From positions 2,895,001 through 2,959,000 of the forward strand of contig JAYKKM010000428.1 of assembly GCA_035772405.1 (NCBI GenBank): DNA of 64,000 nucleotides, written 5' to 3'. This DNA comes from Chrysogorgia sp. JL179-B06 (taxonomy: Eukaryota; Cnidaria; Anthozoa; Scleralcyonacea; Chrysogorgiidae). The position numbers and the translations under genes were made by a program. This document shows, piece after piece, positions 50,086-58,129 of this stretch. How positions within the stretch are numbered: the first letter of the stretch is position 1; each line of letters opens with the position of its first letter. Under the pieces are notes generated by a model. That model worked only from the letters and a program-made list of their open reading frames with translations. It had not been told where the DNA came from and did not search any database.

Positions 50086-50595
50086 TTAGTCCGTTTGTTC
50101 ACTATTTTCAGCGTTTGTCGCCTCTTTTCTAAAATGGTGATCGTACACATATTTCGACGTTGTGATCCCTCCCGACAACAAGCCCAAGAAGGGCACGTAC
50201 GGCGTCACAATCGCGACAATGCTCTCAACGTCTTTCTTTAGTAACGGGTCTTTTTGTAACTCGTCGTTTAGTTCGTCAGGGTTCTCAATGGCGTTCAACC
50301 CATCTAGTAAGCTGGCGAATTTGCTGATTAGCAAGTCGGTGAGAAAAGCGTTTGCGATCTCCACTCTCTTCAACTCATATTGGTGCCATATCTTATCGAT
50401 AACCTTTGCGGACGCTTTTTTAATGTACGCTTCGGACTGACTTACCACACCGTCACCGGACAGTCTAATAAGTTCGGATCTCCTAACGTCGTTGTCTTCC
50501 ACAGTTGAGGTGTCATCAGTCTCCTCAACTAATTCCTCAATCGTAGGATTTTCCTCACTTTTGCGTTTCACCATCACGCTATTACTTATACCCAT
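50086..50595 (-). CDS. Unknown viral protein with N-terminal myristoylation-like motif
   Basis: 169 aa, last gene of the leftward block, 3 nt from the ATPase stop. It starts MGISNS, a plausible N-myristoylation signal (Gly2, Ser6). An acidic stretch follows at residues 19-40, then a helical region and a hydrophobic, Gly/Pro-containing segment at about 124-144 that could sit in or on a membrane. I know no function. Its place beside the packaging ATPase and capsid gene, and its possible lipid anchor, fit a virion or membrane-associated structural role, but that is inference. The upstream AATAAAATATG at the start codon resembles the other gene starts in this element. Confidence 0.7.
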   Translation of the reverse strand: MGISNSVMVKRKSEENPTIEELVEETDDTSTVEDNDVRRSELIRLSGDGVVSQSEAYIKKASAKVIDKIWHQYELKRVEIANAFLTDLLISKFASLLDGLNAIENPDELNDELQKDPLLKKDVESIVAIVTPYVPFLGLLSGGITTSKYVYDHHFRKEATNAENSEQTD

Positions 50596-50598
50596 ATT

Positions 50599-51198
50599 TT
50601 ATTGCGGAATAACAACTTCGTGACTGTATGGGTAGCGCAGTGAGATTTCGAGTCTAGCGTACTTATTATTTTTTAATGCGGTCACAATCGCCGACGATTT
50701 TTCTCTGCTAATGTTTCCAAGGTAATCGTCGATAACGACCTTCATATCACTCCTACTTGGGCAGTAGAAGCAAGCGAGCTTACTAATATTTTCTCTGTAC
50801 GGTTTTGCGATCGACGTCAGTTGTTGTGTGATGACAATAACGCTCAACATAAAATGTCGCGCACTAAAAGCTAAGTTGACCAATTGACTAGTCCTATTCT
50901 TAACATCTTGAGAGCTCGCACAGTCATCCAACACGATCAGAGTGTTAGTGCCTTTAAAAACATTTGTTACACACTTGAGAACAGCGTCGACATTGTCCTG
51001 TGTGCAGTCTATCGCTAGCACGTCAGGGTCACGCACATATTCCCAATCTTGATACGCTTTGTTCCACTCAAAAGTAGGGCAAATCAACACAATGTAGTCA
51101 AATTTATTAAAGTACTCAGATTCCAATGTTTCCAGCAAATAATGCGTCTTACCACAAGCTGTCATACCAACAATTAGCATATTAAACGGAGTCTCCAT
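50599..51198 (-). CDS. Genome-packaging ATPase (FtsK/HerA, A32-like)
   Basis: 199 aa. The Walker A motif is GMTACGKT (residues 11-18). A Walker B motif TLIVLDDCAS lies near residues 85-95. A sensor-like VIVITQQLTS follows in the region around residues 120-130. The order and spacing are those of the short packaging ATPases of Polintons, adintoviruses and NCLDVs, which pump DNA into preformed capsids. The length fits the family's short members. It sits directly downstream of the capsid gene (15-nt gap), the usual arrangement of a morphogenesis module. The start ATG is the only one that keeps the N-terminal beta-strand before Walker A. All key residues are present, so it looks functional. Confidence 0.9.
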   Translation of the reverse strand: METPFNMLIVGMTACGKTHYLLETLESEYFNKFDYIVLICPTFEWNKAYQDWEYVRDPDVLAIDCTQDNVDAVLKCVTNVFKGTNTLIVLDDCASSQDVKNRTSQLVNLAFSARHFMLSVIVITQQLTSIAKPYRENISKLACFYCPSRSDMKVVIDDYLGNISREKSSAIVTALKNNKYARLEISLRYPYSHEVVIPQ

Positions 51199-51213
51199 TA
51201 ACTCACGTTTGAT

Positions 51214-52452
51214 TTAATACTGGATTGATTGCAGCCCATTGTTCATAAAGTTGACCAACCCATCGCTTATCACAAACACCCTACACATGACATTTGCAGT
51301 CGTCGCTTTCTTAGTGATCTCAAGAAGCACACCAGATTGTGTGTTTACAATGTTCTTGCCAGTGGCGACATTGCGATTATCTTGAACACTCCTCAAGTCG
51401 ATGACTAACGCAAAGCCATCTTTATAGAACTTCTGTATGGTCATGAACTGAGCGTGTTCTTCACCCAACCCAAACAATCGTTTCGCTTCCGCGTAGAACT
51501 TCGACTTCGGAATGCCTTGTGAGTACACACTATTTGGCACACCTTCAATTGTGACTCTAACACTATCAATATTTGGATAAAGAAACTCCTCACTGTCTGT
51601 TCGCGCCTTATTCGTGAATAGCAACACAATCGCCTTCATGCTTTTTCTTGGAAGGTTAATGTTTTCATTCACGATGGTCGTGCCTTTGTCCCATTCGGTG
51701 ATTTTCATCAACGTGATGTGCTCATATGACAAACTACGACCACTTGCGTAGCCCGACGCTATTTCGTCAGCGAGCTCCTGGTTATCAATCGTTTCGTACT
51801 CAAGCTCGAGGTTCTCCAGAGTGTATCCGCCCACAGCGCTACCGGATTGCGCCACCATGATGTCTGTGGCCTTCGGGAGTGTGATCACATACTGCAAGTT
51901 GTTGTTCATGCTAAAAGGAGCGTACAACCCGTGGTCATTCATAATCTTGCCAAGCTTAATCCGCTGCTTCGTCCCAATCACACCAAACATTAACGCGTCA
52001 CTAACTTTAGTAACATTCCCACTCGTCGCACCACTGTCATCCTTAGAAATTAACTTTCTCAAGTTCTCACCACCAATACCATAGTCAATCATTTGGTCTC
52101 GCGCAGTGGCACTCTCCCAAAGGTCGCGATAGACACAAGTGTAATTTTCCCCATTGTTGTCGTACACAGTCTCCCCGGCTAGTCTCACAACAAGTTTCTC
52201 AACCAACAACTTGCTCACATTGTTCAAGAACCAGCTTTTAGCGTTTGCGTTCTTAAAGTCGAACACTAGACCCAACGATCCAGGCACCAAACAGCTACTA
52301 ACCTTGAGCTTTGGTATATCAATGTAAAGTTCCTCACCAGGGCTGACTTTATTAGGGTTCAACGTGATTACGTGTTGCGTTCTCACCCCTTTTATGACGC
52401 CCATAGTTGCTCGTCTAAAACCAGGGCTCAACTCTGCCGACGTGACGTTCAT
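51214..52452 (-). CDS. Major capsid protein (hexon-like, double jelly-roll type)
   Basis: 412 aa, no membrane segment, rich in beta-strand-forming sequence. The N-terminal half has a characteristic LVVRLAGETVYDNNGENY stretch (about residues 88-105) and a YRDLWES block. The C-terminal half has NLPRKSMKAIVLLFTN and FYAEAKRLFGL blocks. I recognise this as the Polinton/adintovirus capsid family that includes the nematode Maverick-derived protein F54H12.2, whose genomic partner F54H12.3 is an integrase like the one at 53,889-54,995. The fold (two jelly rolls, trimeric hexons) is known for the family, not visible here. Start ATG at 52,452 follows AAAGGTATATG. Confidence 0.75.
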   Translation of the reverse strand: MNVTSAELSPGFRRATMGVIKGVRTQHVITLNPNKVSPGEELYIDIPKLKVSSCLVPGSLGLVFDFKNANAKSWFLNNVSKLLVEKLVVRLAGETVYDNNGENYTCVYRDLWESATARDQMIDYGIGGENLRKLISKDDSGATSGNVTKVSDALMFGVIGTKQRIKLGKIMNDHGLYAPFSMNNNLQYVITLPKATDIMVAQSGSAVGGYTLENLELEYETIDNQELADEIASGYASGRSLSYEHITLMKITEWDKGTTIVNENINLPRKSMKAIVLLFTNKARTDSEEFLYPNIDSVRVTIEGVPNSVYSQGIPKSKFYAEAKRLFGLGEEHAQFMTIQKFYKDGFALVIDLRSVQDNRNVATGKNIVNTQSGVLLEITKKATTANVMCRVFVISDGLVNFMNNGLQSIQY

Positions 52453-52475
52453 ATACCTTTACACATGTTTTATCG

Positions 52476-53882
52476 CTACCGTTTTAGCTTGTAATAATCG
52501 TAAGCAAACCACGCAAGTACCACCGCGAGTACCCACAGATTTTGAGCCAACCATGCGAGACCCTTCGCACCCAACGTCAACATATTGTAAACTAAATTAG
52601 CCAACCCAACAGCCCATGGACCCATTTTCGTTATCGCGTTCTTAACAGCCTGTGCGAATGACCTCGTGGCCATAGCGCCTCTCATAACAGCAGACCTCCC
52701 AGCGATAATAATTGTTGTTATAATTCCAGCCACTGAAATTGCTACAGCGCTCAACCCAACTATATTTTCTTTAGCCCATTCCTTGAACTTCTGCAATCTG
52801 TCAATGTCGATCTCTTGTTGCTCTCTAACTTCCTCTATTTCTCGCTGCTCAATAGTTCTGTCTCGAGCTTCTTCAAGCCCAACAACACGCTCTCTCAATT
52901 CAAAGGCGATGCTTTCATTGTCTTCACCATCTAGTTCGTCTGACGTTCTATTTATCACTTCTTGAAAGTGGTCCGCTTGTATTTGCAGCGTACCATCGTC
53001 ACCTACTCTTGATTCACGCAACACACTATCGCTTGGATTAACCACACCACTCAGCTCGCGGTTCTCGTCTGGTGACAGCCCAGGTATGTCGGCATAGCCC
53101 ACTCTTGTCTCGATTACTGGGAGGTCATCTGGGGTCACTTCTGTTGTGGCAACTGTTGTTTCTGCATTCTCAGGGATTTGACTAACTAACTTTTTAAACT
53201 GCTCAATCGCGTTTTTACTACTCATGTCTTTACTGTAGACCAAGCCTTTTTTATTAGGTATTAGAATTCGTTTGGGACTTCCATATTTACCATCTTTGTT
53301 TATCGGTTTGAAAAGAATGGCCCCTGAGTCCGCAACCTGCGACCTGTTGACTATTTCCCTTGACGTGTCATCACGACCGAGTTTTTTTTTATACAACTCA
53401 CGTATTTTCTTATTTATTAGCTTGACTCTTTTCACGTTGTTTTCTGTTAGCTCTTTGTTGGACGCTTTTAGCTCACCCAGTCTTCTCTTAATTTCCTCCT
53501 CCTCTTCAAAAGCTACACTGAAACTTACGTCATCGACGTCACCATATGACCCCTGTTCAACAAACTCTACCGCTGGGACTTCTGTGTTGGTTCCCCTTAT
53601 CGTCACCGTCTTACCATCATTAGTGTCGGTGAACGACGTCTCTTTTTGCCCACCTCGCCTTCTAGCTCGCTCGCCTCTTATCTTTTTCACATGGTCTTGA
53701 TAGTTGTCGTAATTAACACGAACATTTTCCGGCATGTTGTCTTCAGTGTACTTACTGTACACGCCTCCAGCGAAATCTTCGATATCGGCGAGCGTATTTT
53801 CTAATTGCTCATCGGTGTACCTATCAAGTCTATCGAAGTCCTCCATCCCAATCTCTTCAGAACCTTCCCCACCTTCAGCCAT
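52476..53882 (-). CDS. Putative virion protein with C-terminal membrane-active region
   Basis: 468 aa. The first ~370 residues are hydrophilic and acidic, with a Lys/Glu-rich probable coiled coil (about 130-175) and another charged helix (about 330-370). The C-terminus has three hydrophobic segments (about 375-395, 421-440 and 449-462), the middle one rich in Gly/Ala/Trp. Such a profile suits a minor capsid or membrane-disrupting protein comparable in position to adenovirus pVI-type proteins, but no sequence match is claimed. It lies between the integrase and the capsid gene, 23 nt upstream of the latter. The frame is intact. Confidence 0.65.
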   Translation of the reverse strand: MAEGGEGSEEIGMEDFDRLDRYTDEQLENTLADIEDFAGGVYSKYTEDNMPENVRVNYDNYQDHVKKIRGERARRRGGQKETSFTDTNDGKTVTIRGTNTEVPAVEFVEQGSYGDVDDVSFSVAFEEEEEIKRRLGELKASNKELTENNVKRVKLINKKIRELYKKKLGRDDTSREIVNRSQVADSGAILFKPINKDGKYGSPKRILIPNKKGLVYSKDMSSKNAIEQFKKLVSQIPENAETTVATTEVTPDDLPVIETRVGYADIPGLSPDENRELSGVVNPSDSVLRESRVGDDGTLQIQADHFQEVINRTSDELDGEDNESIAFELRERVVGLEEARDRTIEQREIEEVREQQEIDIDRLQKFKEWAKENIVGLSAVAISVAGIITTIIIAGRSAVMRGAMATRSFAQAVKNAITKMGPWAVGLANLVYNMLTLGAKGLAWLAQNLWVLAVVLAWFAYDYYKLKR

Positions 53883-53888
53883 ATTACA

Positions 53889-54995
53889 TTAGCTCACATT
53901 TTGAATGTCGCTTTCTGGTATCCATGAGTTATGTTTGCTTTCATAACCCAACCATTTGACCAGCGCCATCTTCTTCCCTCTGACTTTCTTTCTTTTCAAC
54001 ACCTTTTCAACTCTGTACACATCGTCACCACCACGTTTCTTATTAACCAGCGATAATTCCTGTTCGTAAAATTTACCAATAATCTGTTCACCACTTATGT
54101 CCTCAATTTCATACACATTCGGATCACCACGAATAACCTTTACCACTTTAAACAGCTCCTCAGTGAAGTTGGCTTCATAGCCCTTTGTGAACACACTCTT
54201 GTACTTACTAATTCTCACTGATTCGCCAACTCTAAACTTTGGCAATGGGTTGTCTGCAAATTGATGACCAAACAAAGTAGTCCACACTTCGCCTTCGTTT
54301 GACTTATTGACATCCTTCGGCTTCATCATAATACTGCGGTTCACGTTGCTATTGTAATTGCTTACAAACTGGTCCAAAGCGTCAATCCATTTGTATGTCC
54401 CACGGGCATAGAAGTACTTCCACATAATGCTCTTCAGACTTCTATTAAAGCGTTCAACAACAGCGGCCTTTTTATCGCTCTTAGTGCTGAAATATTCAAC
54501 ACCATGTTTTTTCAGCAAACTTTTCACACCAACGTTGTAGAATTCAAGTCCATCGTCAAATTGTGCTAACTTAGGCGTGGTTCCAAACCGATCTTTGAAG
54601 TCAACCAACAATTTTCCAACAGCCTTAGTCATGTTCTTAGTGTCTTTTCTGTAAACTGCGATGCCGAAAGCGTATCTACTCAATATTTCAATGCCTGTCA
54701 ATATCCAATAATACCCTCCATTCTGTTTTGAATACTTGCTCATGTCCACTAAGTCCATTTGGAGCTCTTCACCAAGAAATCCAACAAAGGTAGCGCGGAA
54801 CTTATACCTTCTCACAATAGGTTTGTACCTAGTGTAGGTGTCCTGCGCTGTCAACCATTCTTTCACTGTTTTTCTAGTTACTTTCAATCCGCCTCCCAAT
54901 GCACTTTGATACAACCTCTCTGCACCACTGAACCCTGTCTTAGGATTATAGTAAATGTCTCTCAACCCTTGCTCTGTTTCCACACCAAGCTCCAT
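53889..54995 (-). CDS. Retrovirus-type integrase (RVE) with C-terminal chromodomain
   Basis: 368 aa from the ATG at 54,995; a GTG nine bases earlier overlaps the penton stop and is less likely. The N-terminal ~60 residues form a helical DNA-binding region. The catalytic core has the D,D,E triad: D81 in LQMDLVD, D147 in QFDDGLEF, and E181 in VVERFNRSLK, with 33 residues between the last two. The C-terminal ~44 residues are a chromodomain (YRVEKVL, then VKWLGY and NSWIP with the aromatic-cage Tyr/Trp/Trp). Polinton and adintovirus integrases, including F54H12.3, share this layout. The enzyme would join the viral DNA ends to chromosomal DNA, and the chromodomain may steer it to histone-marked chromatin. 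All catalytic residues are present. Confidence 0.92.
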   Translation of the reverse strand: MELGVETEQGLRDIYYNPKTGFSGAERLYQSALGGGLKVTRKTVKEWLTAQDTYTRYKPIVRRYKFRATFVGFLGEELQMDLVDMSKYSKQNGGYYWILTGIEILSRYAFGIAVYRKDTKNMTKAVGKLLVDFKDRFGTTPKLAQFDDGLEFYNVGVKSLLKKHGVEYFSTKSDKKAAVVERFNRSLKSIMWKYFYARGTYKWIDALDQFVSNYNSNVNRSIMMKPKDVNKSNEGEVWTTLFGHQFADNPLPKFRVGESVRISKYKSVFTKGYEANFTEELFKVVKVIRGDPNVYEIEDISGEQIIGKFYEQELSLVNKKRGGDDVYRVEKVLKRKKVRGKKMALVKWLGYESKHNSWIPESDIQNVS

Positions 54996-55000
54996 ATAAT

Positions 55001-55666
55001 TCACACAATATACAGTTCCAATAACACCGCACCAATTTTGAGACTATCGTTATTTGGTTTGACGCGAAATGTCATACTTGAGTAAACACCTTTTTTAATA
55101 CCCACCTTGGACTCGATGTCCACATGACGTTGTACTGACCCCTTCAAAGACTGTTCGGTGGGTATTGGCAACGTTGTGATCACATTGCTACGCTTCCCAT
55201 CAATACCTACGTTGCTCTCAGAGTCAACAATGTCACACGAAACTTCTACATACCTCAAACCTCTATACATGTCAACCTCGTTTGGGCTGACATGCCACGC
55301 GTCACCCTTTGGGATCGACGTACCCTCTGCAAAGCCGAGAAGAGGCCCGACCTCCAGCAATCGAAACGGGAGACTAGCCTTGATTCTACACTTACCTGAG
55401 AATGGGAGTCTTTCTATCTCAAATTTTAGGGTATGTTTCATACGGGACACCAACGCGTTGAAGTCATAGTGTCCTTGAGGTATCGAGAACCGTAAGGAAC
55501 CACCATTGGACTCGAAGTCGATTGTGTTTGCCAGTACGTTGTCGTAGTCCCAAAACACAGTAGCTGTCTTAACCATAATGTATGGGTTATCGTGCGTGAT
55601 CATCATCGCGTTGTCAAAGGACACAACTTTTTCCGCGCCTTCAATGAATACCGTCAACTTTCGCAT
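55001..55666 (-). CDS. Penton-like minor capsid protein, copy 1
   Basis: 221 aa from the ATG at 55,666; longer in-frame starts are discarded because they lie inside the TATA-rich promoter and are absent from copy 2. Motifs include a VFIEGAEKV start, a HYDFNALV block, a GKCRI block, SPNEVDMYRGLRY and a long C-terminal run that ends GAVLLELYI. This pattern fits the single-jelly-roll penton proteins of Polintons and adintoviruses, which close the fivefold vertices. It overlaps or abuts the integrase gene. Compared with copy 2, the first ~38 and last ~90 residues are nearly identical but the middle is strongly diverged and about 12 residues shorter. Confidence 0.75.
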   Translation of the reverse strand: MRKLTVFIEGAEKVVSFDNAMMITHDNPYIMVKTATVFWDYDNVLANTIDFESNGGSLRFSIPQGHYDFNALVSRMKHTLKFEIERLPFSGKCRIKASLPFRLLEVGPLLGFAEGTSIPKGDAWHVSPNEVDMYRGLRYVEVSCDIVDSESNVGIDGKRSNVITTLPIPTEQSLKGSVQRHVDIESKVGIKKGVYSSMTFRVKPNNDSLKIGAVLLELYIV

Positions 55667-55740
55667 TATGTATAACATACGGTATATTATATGCAGAAAG
55701 CCCTTCATGACTACTATGGAAAGCGCTACAAACGTGCGCG
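55667..55740. promoter_or_regulatory. Divergent promoter between penton copy 1 and the truncated downstream gene
   Basis: Contains ATGTATAACATACGGTATAT: TATAC directly before the penton ATG on the minus strand and GGTATATTATATG for the plus strand. It corresponds to the divergent promoter at 56,638-56,711 as part of the tandem duplication. Relative to that copy it carries two extra bases (around 55,729-55,734), which shift the frame of the plus-strand gene. Confidence 0.5.
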
Positions 55741-55959
55741 ATGGTGAGCACATCAAAGGCTACACATGACGCGAAGGCAGACCTCATCAAAAAGTACCCT
55801 CACGCTACTTTAAGCAAATTTGAGTTCTATCCAAATATTTTGCAAGACGGTGAGATCATGAGTGTTGACGTGCGCTTCAGAAACAACGACATAACCAGCG
55901 CAACCTTCAAAAATGATAAAAACATGTGGAAGTGGCTACATAATATACAGTTCCAATAA
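55741..55959 (+). pseudogene. Truncated 5' copy of the 487-aa gene
   Basis: 72 codons. The first ~66 match residues 17-87 of the protein encoded at 56,664-58,127 (ATL-x-KFEF, SVDV-x-FRNND, SATFKNDK), with a few substitutions and a 4-residue gap. At 55,941 the homology ends and the sequence continues into the second penton copy, so the frame closes within 20 bases. The stretch upstream of its ATG is frameshifted compared with the intact gene. It is a by-product of the tandem duplication, probably non-functional, though a short peptide could be made. Confidence 0.75.
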
Positions 55960-56637
55960 CACCGCACCAATTTTAAGATCGCCATTATTTGGTTTGACGC
56001 GAAACGTCATACTTGAGTAAACACCTTTTTTAATACCCACCTTGGACTCGATGTCCACATGGCGTCGCGCTGACCCTTTCAAAGACTGTTCGGTGGGTAT
56101 TGGCAACGTCGTGATCACATTGCTACGCTTCCCATCAATACCTACGTTGCTCTCGGTTTCAACGACGTCACATGAGATCTCTATGTACTTCAGACCTCTG
56201 TACATATCAACCTCGTTTGGGCTGACGTGCCACTGTGAGTCATCCGGAATAAACCCATACCCCCCGAAACCAAGTAGAAACCCGATGGTTTCTCCTATGA
56301 TAACCGTGCTATTAGCCCTGACCCTGCATTTGCCTGTGGGCGTTAGTCTCTCTATCTCGAGATTCACCTTGTACTTGTTAAACTTTTGTTTTAGAGCTTT
56401 GACCAATGCGTCGAAGCTGAAGTGCCCTTCACCCACTTTAACTCTTCTATAAGGGGTGAACCAAGGGACACCGTTCTCGACAACCTCAGTGACGTCCTCG
56501 TTTATTATGTTATGATAGTTCCAAAACACAGTAGCTGTCTTAACCATGATGCATGGGTTATTGTGCGTGATCATCACGCTGTTGTCAAAGGACACAACTT
56601 TTTCTGCGCCTTCAATGAATACTGTCAACTTTCGCAT
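55936..56637 (-). CDS. Penton-like minor capsid protein, copy 2
   Basis: 233 aa from the ATG at 56,637; an ATG four codons earlier overlaps the TATAC element and is less likely. Same family and layout as the copy at 55,001-55,666: identical N-terminus (VFIEGAEKVVSFDN), a shared SPNEVDMYRGLKY block and almost identical last ~90 residues. The central ~90 residues are much diverged: it has its own EGHFSFDALVKALKQK stretch and an LLGFGGYGF loop. The intact frame in both copies suggests both are used. They might form alternative vertices or differ in partner binding, which is inference. Confidence 0.75.
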   Translation of the reverse strand: MRKLTVFIEGAEKVVSFDNSVMITHNNPCIMVKTATVFWNYHNIINEDVTEVVENGVPWFTPYRRVKVGEGHFSFDALVKALKQKFNKYKVNLEIERLTPTGKCRVRANSTVIIGETIGFLLGFGGYGFIPDDSQWHVSPNEVDMYRGLKYIEISCDVVETESNVGIDGKRSNVITTLPIPTEQSLKGSARRHVDIESKVGIKKGVYSSMTFRVKPNNGDLKIGAVLLELYIM

Positions 56638-56711
56638 TATGTATAACATATGGTATATTATATATGCAGAAAGCCCTCCATGACTACTATGGAGAGCACT
56701 ACAAACTCGCG
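56638..56711. promoter_or_regulatory. Divergent promoter between penton copy 2 and the 487-aa gene
   Basis: 74 bp with ATGTATAACATATGGTATAT followed by TATATATG. On the minus strand GTTATACATAATG runs straight into the penton start codon. Towards the right, TATATTATATATG runs into the first ATG of the 487-aa gene. It is the junction between the leftward and rightward gene blocks. Confidence 0.55.
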
Positions 56712-58127
56712 ATGGCTAACACATCGAAGGCTGCACACGACGCGAAGGCAGACTTCATCAAAAAGTACCCCGACGCTACTTTAGGCAAATTCGAGTTCAA
56801 TCCAAATATTTCACAAGATGGTAAGATCATGAGTGTCGATGTGTATTTCAGAAACAATGACATCCTCAGCACAGACATAACCAGCGCAACCTTCAAAAAT
56901 GATAAAAACATGCAGAAGTGGTTGCACAACAGCAAGTTCCCAAAAATATGGTCGAGCGATGGGCGTGTCCCAAAGCTATTACTGACAGAGACCCACAAGA
57001 GCTACAGAGAAGTCGAGACGTTTCCACCATATGTCCTAAATTACCCAACCCACAATTTTGACGTCTTTGTTGACGACAATAATTCCTTCAAATCAAATCT
57101 ACCGAAAATATTCATTGACACCAAAAGACGTCACAACGACAAGGCAATTGGTGGTAACGTTAACACAGTTTGGACTCTACTCGAGAGTTACTATCAAGCG
57201 ATCGCAGGTATGTACATCGCCACATACCGCTCAGGGGTGTCTCTACAAAACTTAAGTTATCACGTCGACGTCCCAAAGCAAATCGTGAGTCTCATGAGGT
57301 TTCACGTGTACTTCACCATTCGTCGTGTGATGTTCCGTTTGAGTAAGAGTCAAGTCGACATTAACAACATCTTAAGACTGTACCTCCCTGACTGGCGACT
57401 TTTGAAAGGACACGTACCATTGACTGATGTTGACAATAGATACATCAAGGACATCCAAGGTGATTATCGTCGGTATTGCCCGAGACACTCTGACGGGTTC
57501 ACACCATTAGGACAAGAACTACTAAACCAATCGATTGAAGTTTACATGCGTGCCATTCTTGGAGCCCAAGCGAGGTCAAAGCAAAGCATCGTGGGAACTA
57601 GAGCTAGTGCTCGAGAAACACAACAAATCTTTAGAGACATCATTGAAGACGGTGTGGTTCAGTATTCACCAAGTGTTTGGATCAACCTTATGAACAAAGC
57701 GATTAGTGAGATCAAAGTTAAGCTAGACACAGCTGTGACACCCAACACTTGGCTGATCCCCAGAAGCATGGTCTTGTTAAAGGACCCCATTGTTGGTTAC
57801 AATAACGCGCTCAGAACTTCGTCTGAAACTGGGATGACATTTGGGTATAACGATGGGTTGAACTACCACCGAGCGTCAAAAGTGAAGCATAAAAAAGTCC
57901 ATCAAGCGGCAGGACTCCACTTGGAAACTCTAGTCGCACCACCTTCAAAGCTAGGACCTTCAAAGCTAGGACCTTCAAAGCTAGGACCCGCCGCGAAGAA
58001 AACAGTGGTCGCCACCAATCAAATAGCACAGACCACCACAAGTAAGTCAGACACGACAACGCTAGCGATAATCTTAGGGTTCTCAGCAGTCTCTGGCTAT
58101 TTAGTAACCAAATACACCTTGAAGTAG
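56664..58127 (+). CDS. Conserved adintovirus-like protein of unknown function with C-terminal membrane anchor
   Basis: 487 aa from 56,664. An alternative start at 56,712 (residue 17) may be the real one because the first ATG sits in the TATA element and the related truncated copy is in frame only from that point. The body (about 90-410) has blocks such as FIDTKRRHNDKAIGG, HVDVPKQIVSLMRF and DIQGDYRRYCPR. I recall this family from cnidarian Polinton-like elements, with no known function. Residues 427-441 are three exact PSKLG repeats coded by a 15-bp tandem repeat. A hydrophobic segment (about 464-480) near the C-terminus is a likely transmembrane anchor with a short basic tail. Possibly a virion protein. 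Confidence 0.75.
   Translation: MQKALHDYYGEHYKLAMANTSKAAHDAKADFIKKYPDATLGKFEFNPNISQDGKIMSVDVYFRNNDILSTDITSATFKNDKNMQKWLHNSKFPKIWSSDGRVPKLLLTETHKSYREVETFPPYVLNYPTHNFDVFVDDNNSFKSNLPKIFIDTKRRHNDKAIGGNVNTVWTLLESYYQAIAGMYIATYRSGVSLQNLSYHVDVPKQIVSLMRFHVYFTIRRVMFRLSKSQVDINNILRLYLPDWRLLKGHVPLTDVDNRYIKDIQGDYRRYCPRHSDGFTPLGQELLNQSIEVYMRAILGAQARSKQSIVGTRASARETQQIFRDIIEDGVVQYSPSVWINLMNKAISEIKVKLDTAVTPNTWLIPRSMVLLKDPIVGYNNALRTSSETGMTFGYNDGLNYHRASKVKHKKVHQAAGLHLETLVAPPSKLGPSKLGPSKLGPAAKKTVVATNQIAQTTTSKSDTTTLAIILGFSAVSGYLVTKYTLK
57942..57986 (+). repeat. 15-bp tandem repeat x3 inside the 487-aa gene
   Basis: CCTTCAAAGCTAGGA occurs three times in a row with no mismatch, encoding PSKLG three times. Exact identity suggests recent slippage; copy number may vary between individuals or element copies. 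Confidence 0.9.
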
Positions 58128-58129
58128 TA

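Noticed and set aside
53272..53700. 142-codon plus-strand frame opposite the 468-aa viral gene
   Set aside because: Ser/Leu/Phe-rich antisense of a Lys/Glu-rich coding region; no own promoter or motif.
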